NCBI GenBank assembly: GCA_903813345.2
Contig: CAIIXF020000002.1
Location: 2,830,001-2,890,000, forward strand
DNA from: Owenia fusiformis
Taxonomy: Eukaryota; Annelida; Polychaeta; Sabellida; Oweniidae
Length of the DNA: 60,000 bases
Reading direction: 5' to 3'
Of the stretch, positions 13,127 through 26,235 are shown in pieces (position 1 is the first letter of the stretch; every line of letters begins with the position of its first letter). The notes below the pieces were generated by a model that was not told where the DNA came from, did not search any database, and was given only the letters and a program-made list of their open reading frames with translations. A program made the translations under genes and the position numbers.

Positions 13127-13269
13127 TTACTGGCTAAGTGAAGGTCATTCCGCTATGCATCAGTACACAACGAATGGTTGCACTTTATAAATAGTGTGCA
13201 CATATATAATTGCAACTAAATTATTATATCAATACAGCAGAAATATGTCACTATACTCTTTGTAATGTA

Positions 13270-13979
13270 CCAAGACGATACACCTATATAGGTGTATAAT
13301 GTCACGATGACCTCTCAGATTTGGTTGGGTTGAACAAAATCGTATTTCAAGATGGCGTATTGTTTGTAAAATGCTTGCGGAATATTTAGATGACAAGTTT
13401 GCCTCACCTGGCGACTAATGAGTGTCCTAAATAATCCTATTATGTACCATGTATATTCCGATTGTTATATATCCTAATAAAGTGTACGCACACAACTGTT
13501 TATTTGATAAAAATCCAAAAATTTTTGAAGATTTTCAGAGCAAGAAGAAAGCGGGTTACTCCATTCATGACGTCACTTTACAGTTCAGCAGCTACAACCT
13601 TACTGGTGAACGGTCAAAGTCCAGTTCAAGCATAAAAAACAAACACTTCAATTATGTTAATGATTTGTATGCAAACGGATATGGTTGACGATTCAATCCT
13701 TACCTTAACCCACCCTATTTCTAAACCCTGGCTCACAGGAGAACCGGAGTTTCGCTCTGCCTTCTCCGATTGCGTTCCATCGGATTTCCACGATCGTTTT
13801 GAACTCGATCTTCAGTTGCCCAACATGGACCAGAAAATTGATAAGAATATTACCCATATGTTGGAGACTAACACTGCCATGGAAGTTGGAATAATACCAT
13901 GTCGTGAAATGTTAATTTTTGAACAATATACGTGGTCCAAGAAATATATAAATATTATTACTTAAACGTTCCATGTCAG
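13270..13979. other. Intergenic between LINE and 814-bp DNA element
   Basis: Overlapping plus-strand open frames of 79 and 103 codons exist at 13449-13688 and 13654-13965. They have no recognisable domain, no convincing splice sites and no paralogue in the window. No gene is called. Confidence 0.4.
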
Positions 13980-13988
13980 ACAATGGAA

Positions 13989-14802
13989 TAGCCTTGCCCA
14001 AGTCCGTCTCTTTTACTACCTGATTTCTATTATGACCGCCTTGTACAAAAGAGAAAGCCACGTGCTTTACCGACTCAATGTTTATGTCGGTAAAATTTGA
14101 CCAATCAACGACGGCCCTGCAGCGTTAGCTCATTATTATGCACGGTCAAAAACAAGTACACTTTGTTTTCGTCGGGACTTTTCACGAACAAATCTTGCAT
14201 GAATTTATCATGAAAATACAAATATTTTATCAGATAAATATCAATCAGAGTTAAGTGGATGCTAGACATCGATCATTAACCGGATGTTAGAAGATTTCAA
14301 CAATAAACGTTGAAACGATCGCTGAATTCAAATGAACATGTAGGCTGAGATTCAATCACTGATCGACGACTACATGACCCGCTACATTGGACTAGGTCTT
14401 GCATTTTCATCGCGAGATCAGTTTTAAATCTACTGCATGATTTAATTTATATTAATGACTCTTACATTCCCTATGTACATTTAATTACATAATATATTGT
14501 AACTCTAAAGAAACGATCGATCAGATCATTGAATTTCAAGTCGTAGACGGGAAGATTGCTTTGCTGTGCAGCTCAACCTGATAACGTTTTGATTGGTCAA
14601 TCAGCCTGAAGTCACACGTCGTGTCCACGCGTATATCTGTTAATCAATAAGGTTTCGCGATACCCCTGATAGCGTAGGTATTATGGAAATCTCGAAACCG
14701 TTGAATATCTCAGCATAATAGCAGCGGAGATGTATTGGATTGTACAAGGCGGTAATAATTCAAGATCAGATAAGTAAAAAAATACCGACTTGGGCAAGGC
14801 TA
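13989..14802. mobile_element. MITE with 9-bp target duplication (Mutator-like)
   Basis: The 814-bp element ends in inverted TAGCCTTGCCCAAGTC / GACTTGGGCAAGGCTA and is flanked by a direct repeat ACAATGGAA at 13980-13988 and 14803-14811. A 9-bp duplication is usual for Mutator-type transposons; the TAG-type end also recalls hAT elements, which make 8 bp. No transposase frame is visible. Confidence 0.7.
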
Positions 14803-15115
14803 ACAATGGAATATCGACTTTGAATAATTTGAATAACAATTACTCAGTTGAAGTGGGCGTATATAAAAACATCGTCCTTATGGTTAGGCTCGGTGGGTTC
14901 AAATGATTATCTTTATAGGAACATTCCACCTCGATTCATTCTTTTATATTTTAGGCAACACACGTATGTACGTATAGGTATAGGTTAGTACTAATTTACG
15001 CCAATCTTAACATCCCTATTGCAGACAAATTAAATACAGTTTCAGTAGACTTAAATATACGATGTCGATACATGTACGTTTTAATCGATTAATTGCTTTA
15101 ACCCATTCTGCACTA

Positions 15116-18100
15116 TCAGTTCTTAAACATGAAACCCCGTGCCAAACTATCACCGAAGAGGGCGTCTTTAATTGCGTTGATAAGAGGGAAACGTCCGGTA
15201 TATAGTCCACAATTATCCGAGAAATCATCAAGCGCAAGCGCCCACACCATTGCTCCACCTAATCCACTTCGTTTTAACCACTCAACCTGTAACAAACGGC
15301 TGGTTGTAACATTTATATAAGGTAAATACACGTATAAGGGATGATTTGCCATCATCTCATGCGATATTCATAGGGCGATTATGTGAAATGGGGGCACGAC
15401 ATCAATTTGAGTCTTGACAAAATCATCAAGCAGTTTTTAGCTAAAGTTTTTAAACCAAGAACTGTATGATTTTAGAAATTACTATTTAAATGCTTGATAT
15501 TGTATGTAGACGCACCTAACATTATAAATTCTAGAGTGCTGCTGTTTCAAAAGCATATGTCTAAATAGAAATAAATAAATAAATAAATAAAATAAATAAA
15601 TAAATAGATAAATAAGGTGCAGACTATATAATACAGATGACACATGACATTAGATTGTGCCATATATCCTTATTCATAGATGTCTCACTACTCTTGATTG
15701 CATACGCAAGTTAATTGGTCTAAGTCCTTCTTGTTTTAACAGACAAATTTCACTGCCATTTTTTAAATAGTATTCAAGCAACCGTAGCCTGTTGGTGTGT
15801 CGGATATGAACAAAACCATGAAGGCTAAATCGGTTACCTTTAATCGTAGACTCCTTGGGTTATCGTACCCCATCCACCTACGAGAGGGGACATGTATTGA
15901 AAATGGCGCCCTCTGGAATGGGTCCCAGTATTCAATAGCTCCTTCTTCTATTAGGGCACAAACCTAGAAATGACAAAACAATAAAGTATATTCACCATCC
16001 TTGTGTATACGTTTTCAAAATGTGTTTCATTGCCTTTAGCATTAAAATAGCAAATGAAGAATTCTAAATGTGTTATTGCAGAACTTGCAGTCATTAAATA
16101 ATCAGAACTACGCCAGCAGACACTAAACGGGCAGAACGAGAGGGGAGAGAGAATGCGATCGCGAATCTACTCCTATTAACAAGACCATTCTATTGCATTC
16201 AGAAGCAGCGAATTCAATCTTATTCAGGTAACATACAAAATGACATTCGTGTACCTCATTATATGAAATGTAGCCATCTTCTCCTGTCCCCGGGCCCGAT
16301 TCCCCACGACCATTGGAACATGCACCCACCGCATGGTCTTCTGTAAATGACAGCTCCATCGTCCGACCATATGTGGGCATTCCTACAATTAACTTCTGTG
16401 GATCGGCGCCATTAGCAACCCAGTAGCTCAAAGAAAAATTCTACAACGTTAAAATATATGTTAATAATATGTAGTAGGTACATGTTCATATTTACATGTT
16501 CGGTGGTTAGCAAGTTAATTGTGTTGTTTGTTACGCCAATTGAAGGAATTCAAATCTAGGAATTCAAATTCTATATTTTAGAAAGATTCCAATGTGTGTT
16601 CACGAATTTTTCCTTACGACGTTGTTGTCTCTAGAAGCGTCCCCTATAAGAGGGTTTGCATACAACGGACTGTGGTGTCCCGTGTAAATGTAGCCATTTG
16701 GTTGCATGTCATACGTCATCAAGAATATGGCGTCCAAATACCTATTTACATGAAGGTAAAAAACATACAGATAATTTGAAAAATAAAAATAAAGAACTGT
16801 TTTATTACCGCTACATTACAAATATTGACAAATTGGCACCTTCTTAGTGACAGTAAAGTTGTCATTTTTTGGAACTTGGCGCGGACGTCCTCTGGGTAAA
16901 ACGATTGCATTCGGACAAAAAAACATGAATTTAAACAATAGTAGATATATAAATTGTATATTATAACTTTATCATTTCATGCTTGAATATATATAACTCA
17001 ACCCGCTGTATTTTCTTTATTGATCTTCAAGATTGTTGTTTTTTACTCCAATAGTATGAAACCTTCGATTATTTTTGAATCACTCGTGTTCGTGAATAAT
17101 CGATCATCTCCAGAAATTGCATCGCTTTACTTACTCTGATATTCTATCCATTTCGTAAGATGTATCTGCCGCAACTTTCCCTGCGCCAACAGCCGCGCTT
17201 ATTATAAGGCGTGGACGTCCTGTTCTTGTAGCCTCTGTCTCAAAACCTTCTCTTAGTTTCTAGAGAAAATATAATGCAGAAAAGCATGACAAAGGAATCG
17301 ATGACAAGGAATTCTTAGATAAGATTAATGAAATAGTGTGAACTAAAGAAATATAAGTTGACACAGCACATAAAGGCATGGTGAAGATTGATTCAAACTA
17401 ATGTAATAAACAAATAAATGAGTGGAAAAGGGAGACATACAGAGAATAGGCAAATAGTAAACGCATATGGAAGGGTAACTAGAACGTTAAAAAAATTGAC
17501 AATAAAGAAACCTTCAATTCATGATAAATAGCATAAATAGAAATCAATGAGAAGGAATATGAAGAGGATAAATAAACAACGGGTTTGGACTAGCATGAGA
17601 AATGTCATCATCCTCTTGCTATACCTACCCTGCCCGTTCACCTGTCACGCTTAATTTGAAAATGAACAGTATTAAGAAATGTCGAGAAGGGGAGGGATGA
17701 AGAGGGCAGACCAATGACTGATGAACATGGGAAAGGAGGAGAAATTGATGACAAATGGTAGCAGGGAAAGTTGGTGAGAGAGAGAGTGAGGAATAAAAAC
17801 ATTACTAACTCAAAGAGGGGGAAGAAACGAATAGTGACAGGTGGTAGCACAAAAGAGAAAGTTGAAGAGGAGTGAGAAAAGAGAATATATGTATAGCCTA
17901 TTGGACAAACCATAGAAGGGAAGAAAAATATCAAACTCAAAGTAAAACAAAAAAAAGAATAATAACCTTACCTGACAAAGAGTAGTAAATCGCAGCTTAT
18001 CTACAGGTGGACTGCCGCGTTGTGCAGGGTATTCCCAGTCAAGATCCAAACCGTCAAAGCCATGCTTTCTAAGGAACTCTGTACATAAATAATTCCAAAT

Positions 18101-21083
18101 GATGCCTACGAATTTAAATACTTGCCTTTTGAGTGACATTAGACCAAGTACTCTCAAGTAACTCCCTATCTGTAAAATCTACATCTAATTTTGCTCTATT
18201 GAAATTCATAGACATACTGAATTCATAAAACTTAAATGCGAAATAATATTCGGAGCCAACTTCGCTAACTCGATCAGTTGGAAATATGTCACATTAACGA
18301 ACAGAAATATTCATCAAAATGTTGCTGAAATCGTAAATGAATTAGAACTGTTTGCTATGTCAAATATAGATGAAGCATAAATGCCTCAGTCACATTTGCT
18401 CTACGGCGTTCGTTCTTCACAAAATCGATATAGAAAATCTACATTGTATAGCTTATTCCTCTATTTCATGCTGCATATTTCTATCGATTTTGAGAAGCTA
18501 CGACCCACGGGTGTTAAAACACGAATATACCATGAGCACATGCTTTGAGGATCCGCGTTGTTTGAACCTACCGCCGAGCACACTTATACATTAAGACCCG
18601 TTACACAGTCATGATACCGCCGAACAAGCTCATTGCATCATCGGGTCTGCTTTACCCCCGTGCGACCGCTGTACAGATGTCGTACATCAAATGTGACAGA
18701 GACATGTTGTCAACTTACCTATAGAATTCGAGACAAATTCGCGTATGTTTTTCTGGGTCGCAACCATATCAGAAAAGCGCTTCGTCCCAAAATTCCAACC
18801 ACCAACTGCCAAGAGAGTTTTGAGTTTTGGATTGATGTCTTTCAGACTATTGAAACGCTTGTACCTACAAAGGTATATAGGGCCGCATGTAGATGTATGC
18901 AAACCCCTTCGGTATAAGAGAATATGGCCCGGTGTGAAAGAAATTATCTCTCGGGGATTATGGTCCCCCCTCTTAACGGCCCTCAATGGACCTGATTGAG
19001 TATAAGATAATAAGGGAAAGAGGTCACCATATAAATTAATGGAGAGTAGGACCATAATTTGATAGGACCTCCCACCCTTTTACATTGGTCTGCCATTTTA
19101 AGAAAATCTTTCTGACACGGGATACATTTGTAAGCAAGATTGTTTGATCGTGTAAAACTGAAGGACACATGGGTTTCCAACTTACATTTGGATATCATTC
19201 CACTCAAATGTTGATAATCGGTTTCCAGTCATGTTGGCGAAGGCGTAAATGAGATGCGTGCACAGGAAAGGATCGATGTCTTCGGGAAAGAACCTAATAA
19301 GGTAAAAAGAAAATATCAAACTAATTGTCGTTAGTTACTTAAATCAACTTACAAACAGTAAAATGGTCGTTATCATAAAGAATATATAACTAGATATTAT
19401 ATAGAAAAGAATCGAATATGTAAAAGTAAAAAGAAATCCTCTGCCCAGCGTTCGATCCGCAGTTTACTTTATATTGCTTGTTGTGATGCGAAATAATTGA
19501 AAATGAGACATGCACGACAAATGCATGATTTCTTCAAGAAAATCATTCTTGGATGTTTCATTTACATCGTGCCAAATTTGATAAGTCTAGTTTAATCAGC
19601 TTTTTTAATCATAAAGTTATAACCTATTCCAAATGGACGTCGTTTGTTTCTTGATAAGATAGAGTGGTATAAAATTTCGATCAAAACGAAATTTTCTCAA
19701 ATTACAAAAACATCGATCTTTATCAAATACATGTCCTCGAGGAAATGACAAAAACAGACCAAGTGTTTTTCATAATTCATGAAAATCAAGCCTAGTCATT
19801 AGGATGAATTGATACTTTGAAAGTTTCCCATCGCAAATCTTTTTCAGTGTTAAGAAAATGCGTAAGCCTGGCCTCTATATAGCTACAGTATGTACCTCTG
19901 GGGTGGTTGTGACATTTGAATTAAACTAAGATAACATTCTTAAGTTGAAACGGAGAGTGTTTGCAATAACGCAATCTGATAACAAACATAAATACATATG
20001 TAAGTTGATTGAATGACGTCATTTTTACTTAGAACTCTTTCTCAAATGAAATGTTTAGACTGTTTGGCAATGTCAATTAATTTTCTCGAGTTTTAAATAA
20101 GTTTTTGCGTTATCATTTAATTTGACAATTTTTTCGAATAAGATAATAATATGAAATCTAAATCAGCCGGCCGGATAATTATACTAACATATCGATTATT
20201 GATCACATATGAATAATAGTGATACGTACTTGTACCCTTCCGGTCGATATTGTGCCCAGTTGGTATAGTAACAGGCCATTATATATTCTCCATCTGAAAA
20301 AAGTAGATTTATTTTTGAAATATATCTATATAAATAGTTATACACATTACACTTTTTTGTCGTATGATTTTCTGAAGAAGACTAATTAAATTAAAACTAG
20401 AAGTGGAAATCACATTTTACCTACACATTGTTTTAAATAGCATCCGTAACACAAATGAATCCGACGGACAAAAAGTATAACACTTAAAAATAAAAAGAAT
20501 CCGGAACACAAATGAATAAGACGGACAAAAGTATAACACTGGATCAAGCGATTAATAAGTGTTTTCCCAATTTTTTGAAACGAGCAATCGAAAGTGTAAC
20601 ACATATAAAGACTGATAGGGAACACATCTCGGGCAAAATTATAACTGCGTATTTTTCCCGCCGGTTGAAAATTTTATAATGCTACTTACCAGGGCTTTCA
20701 GTAGTTTTCTCTGGTGTTTCAGAGGTTCTATAACCAGGTATTTTAGAGGTTATAACCCCAGGCGTTGTAGAAGTGATATCTCCAGGTTTTTCAGAAGTCA
20801 TACCAGGGGTCATTTCAGAAGTCAAACCAGAAGTCAAACCAGAAGTTATTTCCTTAGGAATTTCAGAGGTTATACCCGCGGGGTTTTCAGTTGTACCATC
20901 ATCTGGAACTTCAGCAGTGTTTTCAGGCAGGGGGTTTTCCGTCACTCCGATGTTTTTCAGTCGACCAAGGACGGCGATATATACCCCTGTTCCTATTGAG
21001 GCTCCAATGATAACACCAATTCCAATTAAAATACCTATTGTTAAATATTTTTTGTTCCCACTCAGTAATTCGGAAAGCGTCAT
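15116..21083 (-). CDS. Membrane-anchored GH18 chitinase 2 with stalk (10 exons, 516 aa)
   Basis: Paralogue of chitinase 1, same strand. Exons: 20690-21083, 20230-20293, 19186-19293, 18719-18864, 17972-18078, 17135-17259, 16618-16741, 16255-16440, 15838-15963, 15116-15286 (1551 nt, phases agree). Exons 2-9 have exactly the lengths of those in chitinase 1. Residues 1-12 are short and end in Lys-Lys; 13-39 form a hydrophobic Ile/Gly-rich segment ([18 protein letters not shown]...). This predicts a type II membrane protein with the enzyme outside. Residues 48-131 are a Ser/Thr/Pro/Glu-rich stalk of imperfect units such as [10 protein letters not shown], probably O-glycosylated. The GH18 domain (135-516) keeps [30 protein letters not shown] with catalytic Glu253, MTYD and Trp475. 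All introns are GT-AG. It ends in a short tail ([12 protein letters not shown]) with no chitin-binding module. Confidence 0.9.
15569..15615. repeat. (AAAT)n microsatellite
   Basis: A run of AAAT units with few interruptions lies in the last intron of chitinase 2. Confidence 0.85.
20430..20550. repeat. Short tandem duplication in chitinase 2 first intron
   Basis: Two copies of about 55 bp share ATCCG(T/G)AACACAAATGAAT, GACGGACAAAA and GTATAACACT. Non-coding, next to the anchor/stalk exon. Confidence 0.6.
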
Positions 21084-22060
21084 TTTTATTTTTCGGTCAA
21101 ATTATGTCGTATTATACTTGAGGTAATGGTATATGTTTATTCGATTCGTACCTTATCTATGCGATGAACTATCAGTAAACTGTCATTCAATTCTTAAATA
21201 GTTAAGACTTTCCTACATTTCATTTCGTGTTTTGTTATACCTATCTTGAAGACAATTTACACATGTCTTTTGAAGAAGTTTAAAAATCTGTAATACTATT
21301 GGATATTATTGCCAACCCTTTACAAGCGTCGACATTATGTTGAATACATTTTTTTCAAAAAACAAAAGTATTACTTTGCCAATAAGACAACAGATGAACA
21401 ATGGTTTAACTTCTCGTCACTCCTCATTCCGCCCAGCACCGTCCACAAAAAGTTCCCATTCTGTATACCTCAATATGAAAAGGCCTCATTTGCCATTGAA
21501 ATTGATCTCAGAATGTTCGCTGTTGTTTTATGATTATTCTCAACAAGTTCGGATGGGGTAACTTAAATAGTATTACCGTAGTAAGTTAAAAAAGGATGAT
21601 TTTGAGCTGAAACAAAACCATTTCCTGGTTATTTCCACAAATTCAAATTTGCTTTGCGCATGCGCGGCTCTGAGACAACGTCCTCATGATAGTTCACATG
21701 ATCAAATCTTTCAATATGATTGGACATCATATACTGATGGGCGTAATTTTAGTAAATTATGTTCATGAATATCAAGCCAAAACCAATAATAATTATGGGA
21801 ATTACTCTCTTTTTCTGGCTTGAGGGTGACCGTTCCCGTGTCCACATACAAATGTCAGCATTTCTCTCGACAGATTGTAAACTACTTACCACAGACCACC
21901 AACCACTCACATACCGATACAAATACCTTATGTTGATGCACACCCTGCATTTTGAAATGTGGTCGATCCTTGTATCGCAAACTGGCAAATATTAGATTTT
22001 AATATTGGTTCGACTTGTTTGGAATTATTTTACCTACATTTTTGCATGGTTTATGATCAA
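21084..22060. other. 5' flank of chitinase 2, nothing further seen
   Basis: The promoter region of chitinase 2 should lie here. No clear core promoter, exon or repeat family can be supported. Confidence 0.4.
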
Positions 22061-22069
22061 TACCCAGCT

Positions 22070-23320
22070 TGATCATGTCTAGGTACGAGTTAGCAAAAAT
22101 ATCGCTATCAGACCAACTAGATGCATTGCGTTCTAAAAAGGTCCTGAATTGTTTGAAACTGTGTTTGAACGGAATGAACGTGATTGCAACTTTCTACGTT
22201 CTTTTTACGAACTTCATGGACGTGTCTAGGTGATCTAAAATGTTGGACCATTTCAAAATTTGATTGCAACCATACCGTTTTTGATTCGACTGTGTGACAA
22301 GTTACCTAAAACGAGATGATTTACTAGACGCTAGAAATCGGAAGATGTTTATGAATGAAGTAGCTAATTATTTTAGATATACTTCCCGACAACACAAAGA
22401 TTGAACCCGTTTACAACATTTGTGTTATACTTGAAAGAACGACTGAAAACTTATTTGTGTGATAGGGGGTTATACCAAAATATATCTACAGGCATAAGTA
22501 GATAACAAAAATTGCAAAGGGAAGAAATAATTATTATGTAACCCCCCTATCACACCAAACTCGTTCTTACCCGTTCTTGCCAGTCCTATGAAAACGTCGT
22601 AAAACGGGCTCAATCTGGCTGTGGTCGGAAAATATGTCTGAAATAATTAGCTTCTTCGTTCTTAAACAGTCTTCAATACGTCCATCTCGTTCGCAGTTCG
22701 TTCAGGTCGCACCACGTCGGTGTGCAACGCCGTAGAACGCGTCCCTTAGTCTAGAAGGTATGGTCGCAATCGAATTTTGAATCTATTCAAAATTCTAAAA
22801 TCACATTCCCGTCTGAGAACGTTCATGAAGTTCGTAAATAGACCTTAGAAAGTTGCAGGTACGTTTATTCCGTTCGCACACAGTTTAAAACCAGTTTTGA
22901 GGAACGCAGTGGCAACTTGTTTGGCGTGATAGTTATATTTTTGCTGACTTGTTCATAAGCAGTGTTAAATACGTTCTTAATCAGTTTAAACCCGTTTGCA
23001 ATGAGTTCTACCTCGTTCTCAACACGTCCTCAGACAGTTCAACTCGTTGTTAAAACGTCCCTAGTAGGATTGAAGTACGACAGTTCCGTTCGTAGTACGT
23101 CCCGCTCGTCGTTAGTACGTTGTCACTCGTTCTAATTGTAGAACGTGACGACCACGAGAACATTTTGAGCATTGTCTAAGTTCTAGAGGACCTACCCGTT
23201 CGAGTACGTTCGATGAAGTTTGTAAATAGATCCCAAACGGTTCTTAGTACGTCCAGTCCGTTTGTACACAGTTGAAGCCCGTTTTCGAGAACGTAGTGAG
23301 AACTAGTTTGGTGTGATAGT
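22070..23320. repeat. CGTTC-rich composite inverted/direct repeat block
   Basis: A segment at about 22075-22225 recurs inverted at about 22804-22960 and again, directly relative to that, at about 23204-23316. The copies share motifs such as CATGAAGTTCGTAAA, ACACAGTTT and GGTGTGATAG. Between the first two lies a hairpin (22456-22475 against 22537-22557, GTGTGATAGGGGG / CCCCCTATCACAC). The interior is unusually dense in CGTTC and ACGTC words. It looks like a degenerate DNA transposon with repeated subterminal motifs; superfamily unknown. Confidence 0.6.
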
Positions 23321-23329
23321 AGGGTTACG

Positions 23330-26235
23330 TGAACTCAGACGGCGTTCCATTCTATTATTTTTAATTTCTCAACCCCTCAGTTCCTCCTCAGATCCATACC
23401 CTGTAAATGTGCCACAATATGATACCGTTCCAATGCTCTTGCTACATTTACCGCATTATGAAGACACATTTTTCAAAACTCAAACTCCGAAAAAAAGAAT
23501 TCACTTTGAGATAATTATTACCAAAACAGAAAGAGACCAGGGGGTAATGTAATTACTAAAAATAAATAGGGGGTTTTAGTAAGCAGATACATGTTGTTGT
23601 TGATGTCAATATAATAAATATTCTATATTCATATTGTTGTTGATGTTAATATAACCAAGTGCTGCATTGTTATAGAATCAATAATTGTGAGATAATATAC
23701 ACTCCATGTGACAATGATAACACATATGTTTAAAACCACAAGCACTTTTTGACAATATAGTTACTGATAGCTATGTGACCTATACGGGCACTTTGACTTT
23801 CATTTTTTATTTAGACGTGTAATGTGTTTATTATATACAAACGATATAGACTCCTCTCCATAGGTATTGGGCAACCGGAAATCATGCATCTTATGGAGCC
23901 TGTTTATTTAATATAAGTTTAGCAATTAAATAATTCGCTGGAACATAAATGTTGAAATTGAGAAACAAAAATAAGAGTCAAGAAATGACAGGCTTTTATA
24001 TGTACCAAGGTGCTTGCTGAGGGACAGAAATAAAAATAAGAGTCAAGAAATGACAGGCTTTGATATGCGAACTAATGAAATTTTAAAGACTTGTGGAGAG
24101 GAGTGTATTTTGGCGATTAATTGTGTTTTATACTATAATACAGTACAGTCTATCGATCGTTTACGGCGTTCTTGGCATTTTGGCCGAACAGAAATGTGGC
24201 CCAAATGTCCTACTTGATTCTCAGGCCAGCCAATGTTAATACTATCATTGCAGCACACACACCCATTAAAGAAACGTTACACGTTATGCAATGTTATAGT
24301 TAGGATTGCTAAACTTTTGGCGGGGAGTGTATATGGAGCACCAAGTTGATGACAATATAGAGAGAGAAAGTAGACACCAAAAGGCTCCTCTCAGAGCCAT
24401 TAAATCTTGTTGATTAAAATAGCTCAATTCATATTTTTATTGACCCTTGTTTATACCAAAAAACATATTGGAACACACTGCGTTCTGATTGGTCAATTGT
24501 CCATCATACTCTAAACTCGAAGAAAATACTCCAATATCAAAAATGTTTTTAATCATATTTTCATCGAAATTATTTGAGAAACAGATAGATAATTTATAAG
24601 ATCTATAAATGAATGCACATGGACAAACGTCTATAACTCTGTAACTAACAAAATATTAACGATTAAGAATGGCGAGTCAATGCTGCCCCGTCTCCTTAAG
24701 ACTAATTACATGTACGGATGAATTCGAACTACATGTGAAATTATAAGATTTTAGTGATTGTAATCCTGTTACTTCGGAAATCCATTTGAGAAACAGATAA
24801 GCAATTCACAAGATCCATAAATGCGTGCACATGTACAATAATACGTGTATAGTATAACAAAATATTTCTTATTTAGAATGGCGCGTTATTGCCGTCGACA
24901 TCCTGCAGTGTCTTCTTAAAACCAATAGTATAGTTTCCATATAGCTTTTGAAATCTCGCTTAATCTCGTTTTTCGTGAGATTTTAAGAGACTTGCATATT
25001 AGACCTTCAATGACTTACATTACCTTCTTTTAAATGGCATATTTGAATCCAGTGAAATGTTTTCTCCTATAATAGCTTTGATTTACACAGTTATGTAATT
25101 TGAATAATTTTCTATAACAATTTAAAAAAACTTGGGCCAAATGTCCATAGATGCAATGCTAAAATTCTTTAAAACCGTGGATTATTTGTATGTCAATCAA
25201 CATTTGTATGTTTAATCACAACATGTACATAAACAGGGTCATCATGTGGTATATCATTCAAGTTTTATACAGATTCAACCAACACACTTTGATAAATCAT
25301 GAAATTAAGCCACTTTTCCAAGATTTTAGCATGTAAGTGAAGGGAACTCTAGCCCAAGTTAAAAGCTGAATGAAAGATGGCAGCACTAGATTTCATTGAT
25401 TTTTCTGCTATTTAGAAACTATCCTATTAATTATGCGGGTGTTCATGTGAAATATGCGAAAGTGCTACTCTTGATATTATATGATGATACAGGGTTTAGT
25501 TATTGTAACCCTATGACTTTGAAAATTTATTTGAGAAACAGATAAGCAATTTACAAGATCTATAAATGCGTGCACATGAAAGGCCCGTAGCCAAGGGGGG
25601 GGGGGGGGCTCGGGGGCCTACTTGCTTTACCTTTTTTGCTTTCTTGAATAATTTTCTTTCATTTCGAGGTAGAAACATTTGGTGACATATAAACGATGTA
25701 TTATGATGTGATATTGCGAATTTCTTTTTCTTAACATTCCAAATTGACTAGACTAGTCTGTATAAACTAAATGATTCGTTTGTGGTATTAAACTGGAGAA
25801 TTCATGTTTAAGCATGGTGTGTAGTACTGTGTTCCCTTTGCATTCGTTCGACTTCACGCCTTAAAAGAGGGCTTCGTTTATAACTAGACTCTGTGTGCAG
25901 GGTGGATGGTGTGTGTTAAAGTGCAAAATCTTACACTGTCTCAACGGCGGACATAAGATGGCTAAGAAAGGACAAAGCTATGTTCACTTAAAACCGTTTC
26001 GTAAAAATGATGTACGCATCAGCATTGGTGGACCGGAGGTAAAATAAATTCATATTCATGATTTGATCATGAGTAATGAAGTAGTGGTAACGCATGGCAA
26101 CCCTCTTCAATTATCAACGTTCTCTGTGGGATGACATAGCAATCATGTTATCGGCGCCTGCAAAATAAGCTTTAGACGACTATAGAATGAGAGGATCGAA
26201 GATAGAAAGAAGTCAAGCTAGAGCGAAAATCTACA
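23330..26235. other. Intergenic with short dispersed repeats
   Basis: No gene is seen. A 34-bp segment (AAATAAGAGTCAAGAAATGA...) is directly repeated at about 23970 and 24031. A module with TTTGAGAAACAGATA, AAGATC(T/C)ATAAATG and CACATG occurs three times (about 24572, 24781, 25517). A run of Gs lies at about 25596. The last few hundred bases are the 5' flank of the PAN/NHL gene. Confidence 0.5.

Larger units (their letters stand above)
6691..13259 (-). mobile_element. Near full-length non-LTR retrotransposon (LINE-1 of this window), inactive
   Basis: A minus-strand LINE with ORF1, an AP-type endonuclease, a reverse transcriptase and a short 3' UTR. Its 3' end reads GAAGGAAATAAAGATA followed by a TAAACA-type short repeat tail (6691 onward). 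The 10-bp sequence TTGTAATGTA lies both just beyond the tail (6681-6690) and at the 5' side (13260-13269), a plausible target-site duplication that sets the borders. The element is interrupted by a piggyBac-type MITE at 7465-8105. Its frames are shifted several times and the start of the endonuclease is missing, so it cannot move on its own. The tail type fits CR1/L2-like or Jockey-like groups; the clade is not resolved. Confidence 0.8.

Noticed and set aside
13449-13965. Overlapping 79- and 103-codon plus-strand frames
   Set aside because: No domain, no signal, no convincing splice sites and no paralogue.
15129-15320. Plus-strand 63-codon frame
   Set aside because: Antisense of the last chitinase 2 exon.
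21309-21995. Several short frames upstream of chitinase 2
   Set aside because: No coding features; overlapping frames on both strands are expected by chance.
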